Of a stretch of 64,000 nucleotides of DNA, positions 63,750 to 64,000 are shown piece after piece. Position numbers and translations under genes: made by a program. A model generated the notes under the pieces. The model did no database searches and was not told where the DNA came from. It worked only from the letters and a program-made list of their open reading frames with translations. The stretch comes from an uncultured Gelidibacter sp. (GTDB lineage: Bacteria > Bacteroidota > Bacteroidia > Flavobacteriales > Flavobacteriaceae): positions 496,001 to 560,000 of the forward strand of contig NZ_CANMTE010000002.1 of assembly GCF_947500795.1 (NCBI RefSeq), given 5' to 3'. Position 1 is the first letter of the stretch, and each line of letters begins with the position of its first letter.

Positions 63750-64000
63750 CTAAGCCTCCAAATCCAGCTCCATAATTGTTTGGGACGTATAATAGCCCAG
63801 TAAGCTCAACTCACGCACCGTAGTCAGAAAGGTGTATAAATGGTAGTCTGGTTTGATAGCATTTGAAAGCCCATTATAATCGGAGTCCAGCATTTCAAAT
63901 ACGGCTTTTTCTTGATCCTTCGAAATATTAAAATAAGTGCTGAGCATCAATTCATAATTTTGTCGAGTACCTTCAGTGGTTGAATTGCCCGTGATTTTTA
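63750..64000 (-). CDS. C-terminal part of a protein cut by the right edge (gluconate 2-dehydrogenase subunit 3-like)
   Basis: The frame is open from base 64000 to the stop at 63750, about 83 codons; the start lies outside the window. The visible residues include TRQNYELML, KAVFEMLDSDYNG, HLYTFLTTVRELSLLGYYTSQTIMELDLEA. The TVRELSLLGYYTS segment resembles the C-terminal helix of gluconate 2-dehydrogenase subunit 3 proteins (small partners of GMC oxidoreductases), but too little is present to be sure. In-frame ATG at 63947 is internal, because the open frame continues past it without a break. Confidence 0.5.
   Translation of the reverse strand, partial: KITGNSTTEGTRQNYELMLSTYFNISKDQEKAVFEMLDSDYNGLSNAIKPDYHLYTFLTTVRELSLLGYYTSQTIMELDLEA

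Noticed and set aside
1-64000. tRNA, rRNA or tmRNA genes
   Set aside because: I looked through the gaps for cloverleaf ends (GGTTCGAATCC-type T arms, CCA) and rRNA signatures and found none; a covariance-model scan would be decisive.

Overview
The window reads as a chromosomal segment of a marine-type member of the Flavobacteriaceae (Bacteroidota). Reasons: low G+C, TAnnTTTG-type -7 promoter elements without obvious Shine-Dalgarno sequences, lipoproteins with short lipoboxes followed by Ser/Asp-rich linkers, a TonB-dependent receptor with an N-terminal carboxypeptidase-like domain, a secreted metalloprotease with a type IX secretion (T9SS) tail, and family content typical of the group (DUF4286, DUF3109, HTTM, fused acyltransferase/GNAT protein). 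I see no rRNA, tRNA, CRISPR array, prophage or transposase gene.

Layout. 1-8.1 kb: a cut-off lipoprotein gene, an AlbA_2-domain protein, fructose-1,6-bisphosphatase, a GNAT enzyme overlapping aspartate kinase, a two-domain acyltransferase probably making amino-acid lipids, and two small proteins. 8.1-18.6 kb, all minus strand: 2-hydroxyacid dehydrogenase, MgtE, RsmA, DUF4286, a TPR protein, SerS, an HTTM (gamma-carboxylase-like) membrane protein, RibF and a lipoprotein. 18.7-26.1 kb is cell-surface: a reprolysin-type T9SS protease, then a TonB receptor followed by a beta-helix lipoprotein. 26.3-37.6 kb is core metabolism: Dgt, Dxs, TadA, a ClC transporter, AspS and class Ia ribonucleotide reductase. 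38.3-47.5 kb: a LytTR/histidine-kinase pair, exported proteins, MarC, a reduced flavoprotein, a C-terminal processing protease, a deoxycytidylate-deaminase-like enzyme and an orphan HupE/UreJ protein.

47.5-55.1 kb is the most interesting part. An array of imperfect repeats lies downstream of a DNA-damage-type cassette: dinB (Pol IV) and a short second DnaE polymerase on the minus strand, divergent from a LexA-like XRE-S24 self-cleaving repressor and a DnaQ exonuclease/GIY-YIG (UvrC-like) fusion on the plus strand. The shared intergenic region carries three copies of TATTTGTAG. I infer a self-regulated mutagenesis and excision-repair module analogous to, but different in composition from, lexA-imuA-imuB-dnaE2.

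55.1-64 kb: a DUF2147/beta-barrel pair, then a complete galactose-uptake operon (GntR regulator, galM, SSS symporter, galK, galT) with a consensus promoter placed so close to the first start codon that the mRNA is probably leaderless. A class A beta-lactamase-like serine hydrolase with a changed KTG box and a gene cut by the right edge finish the window.
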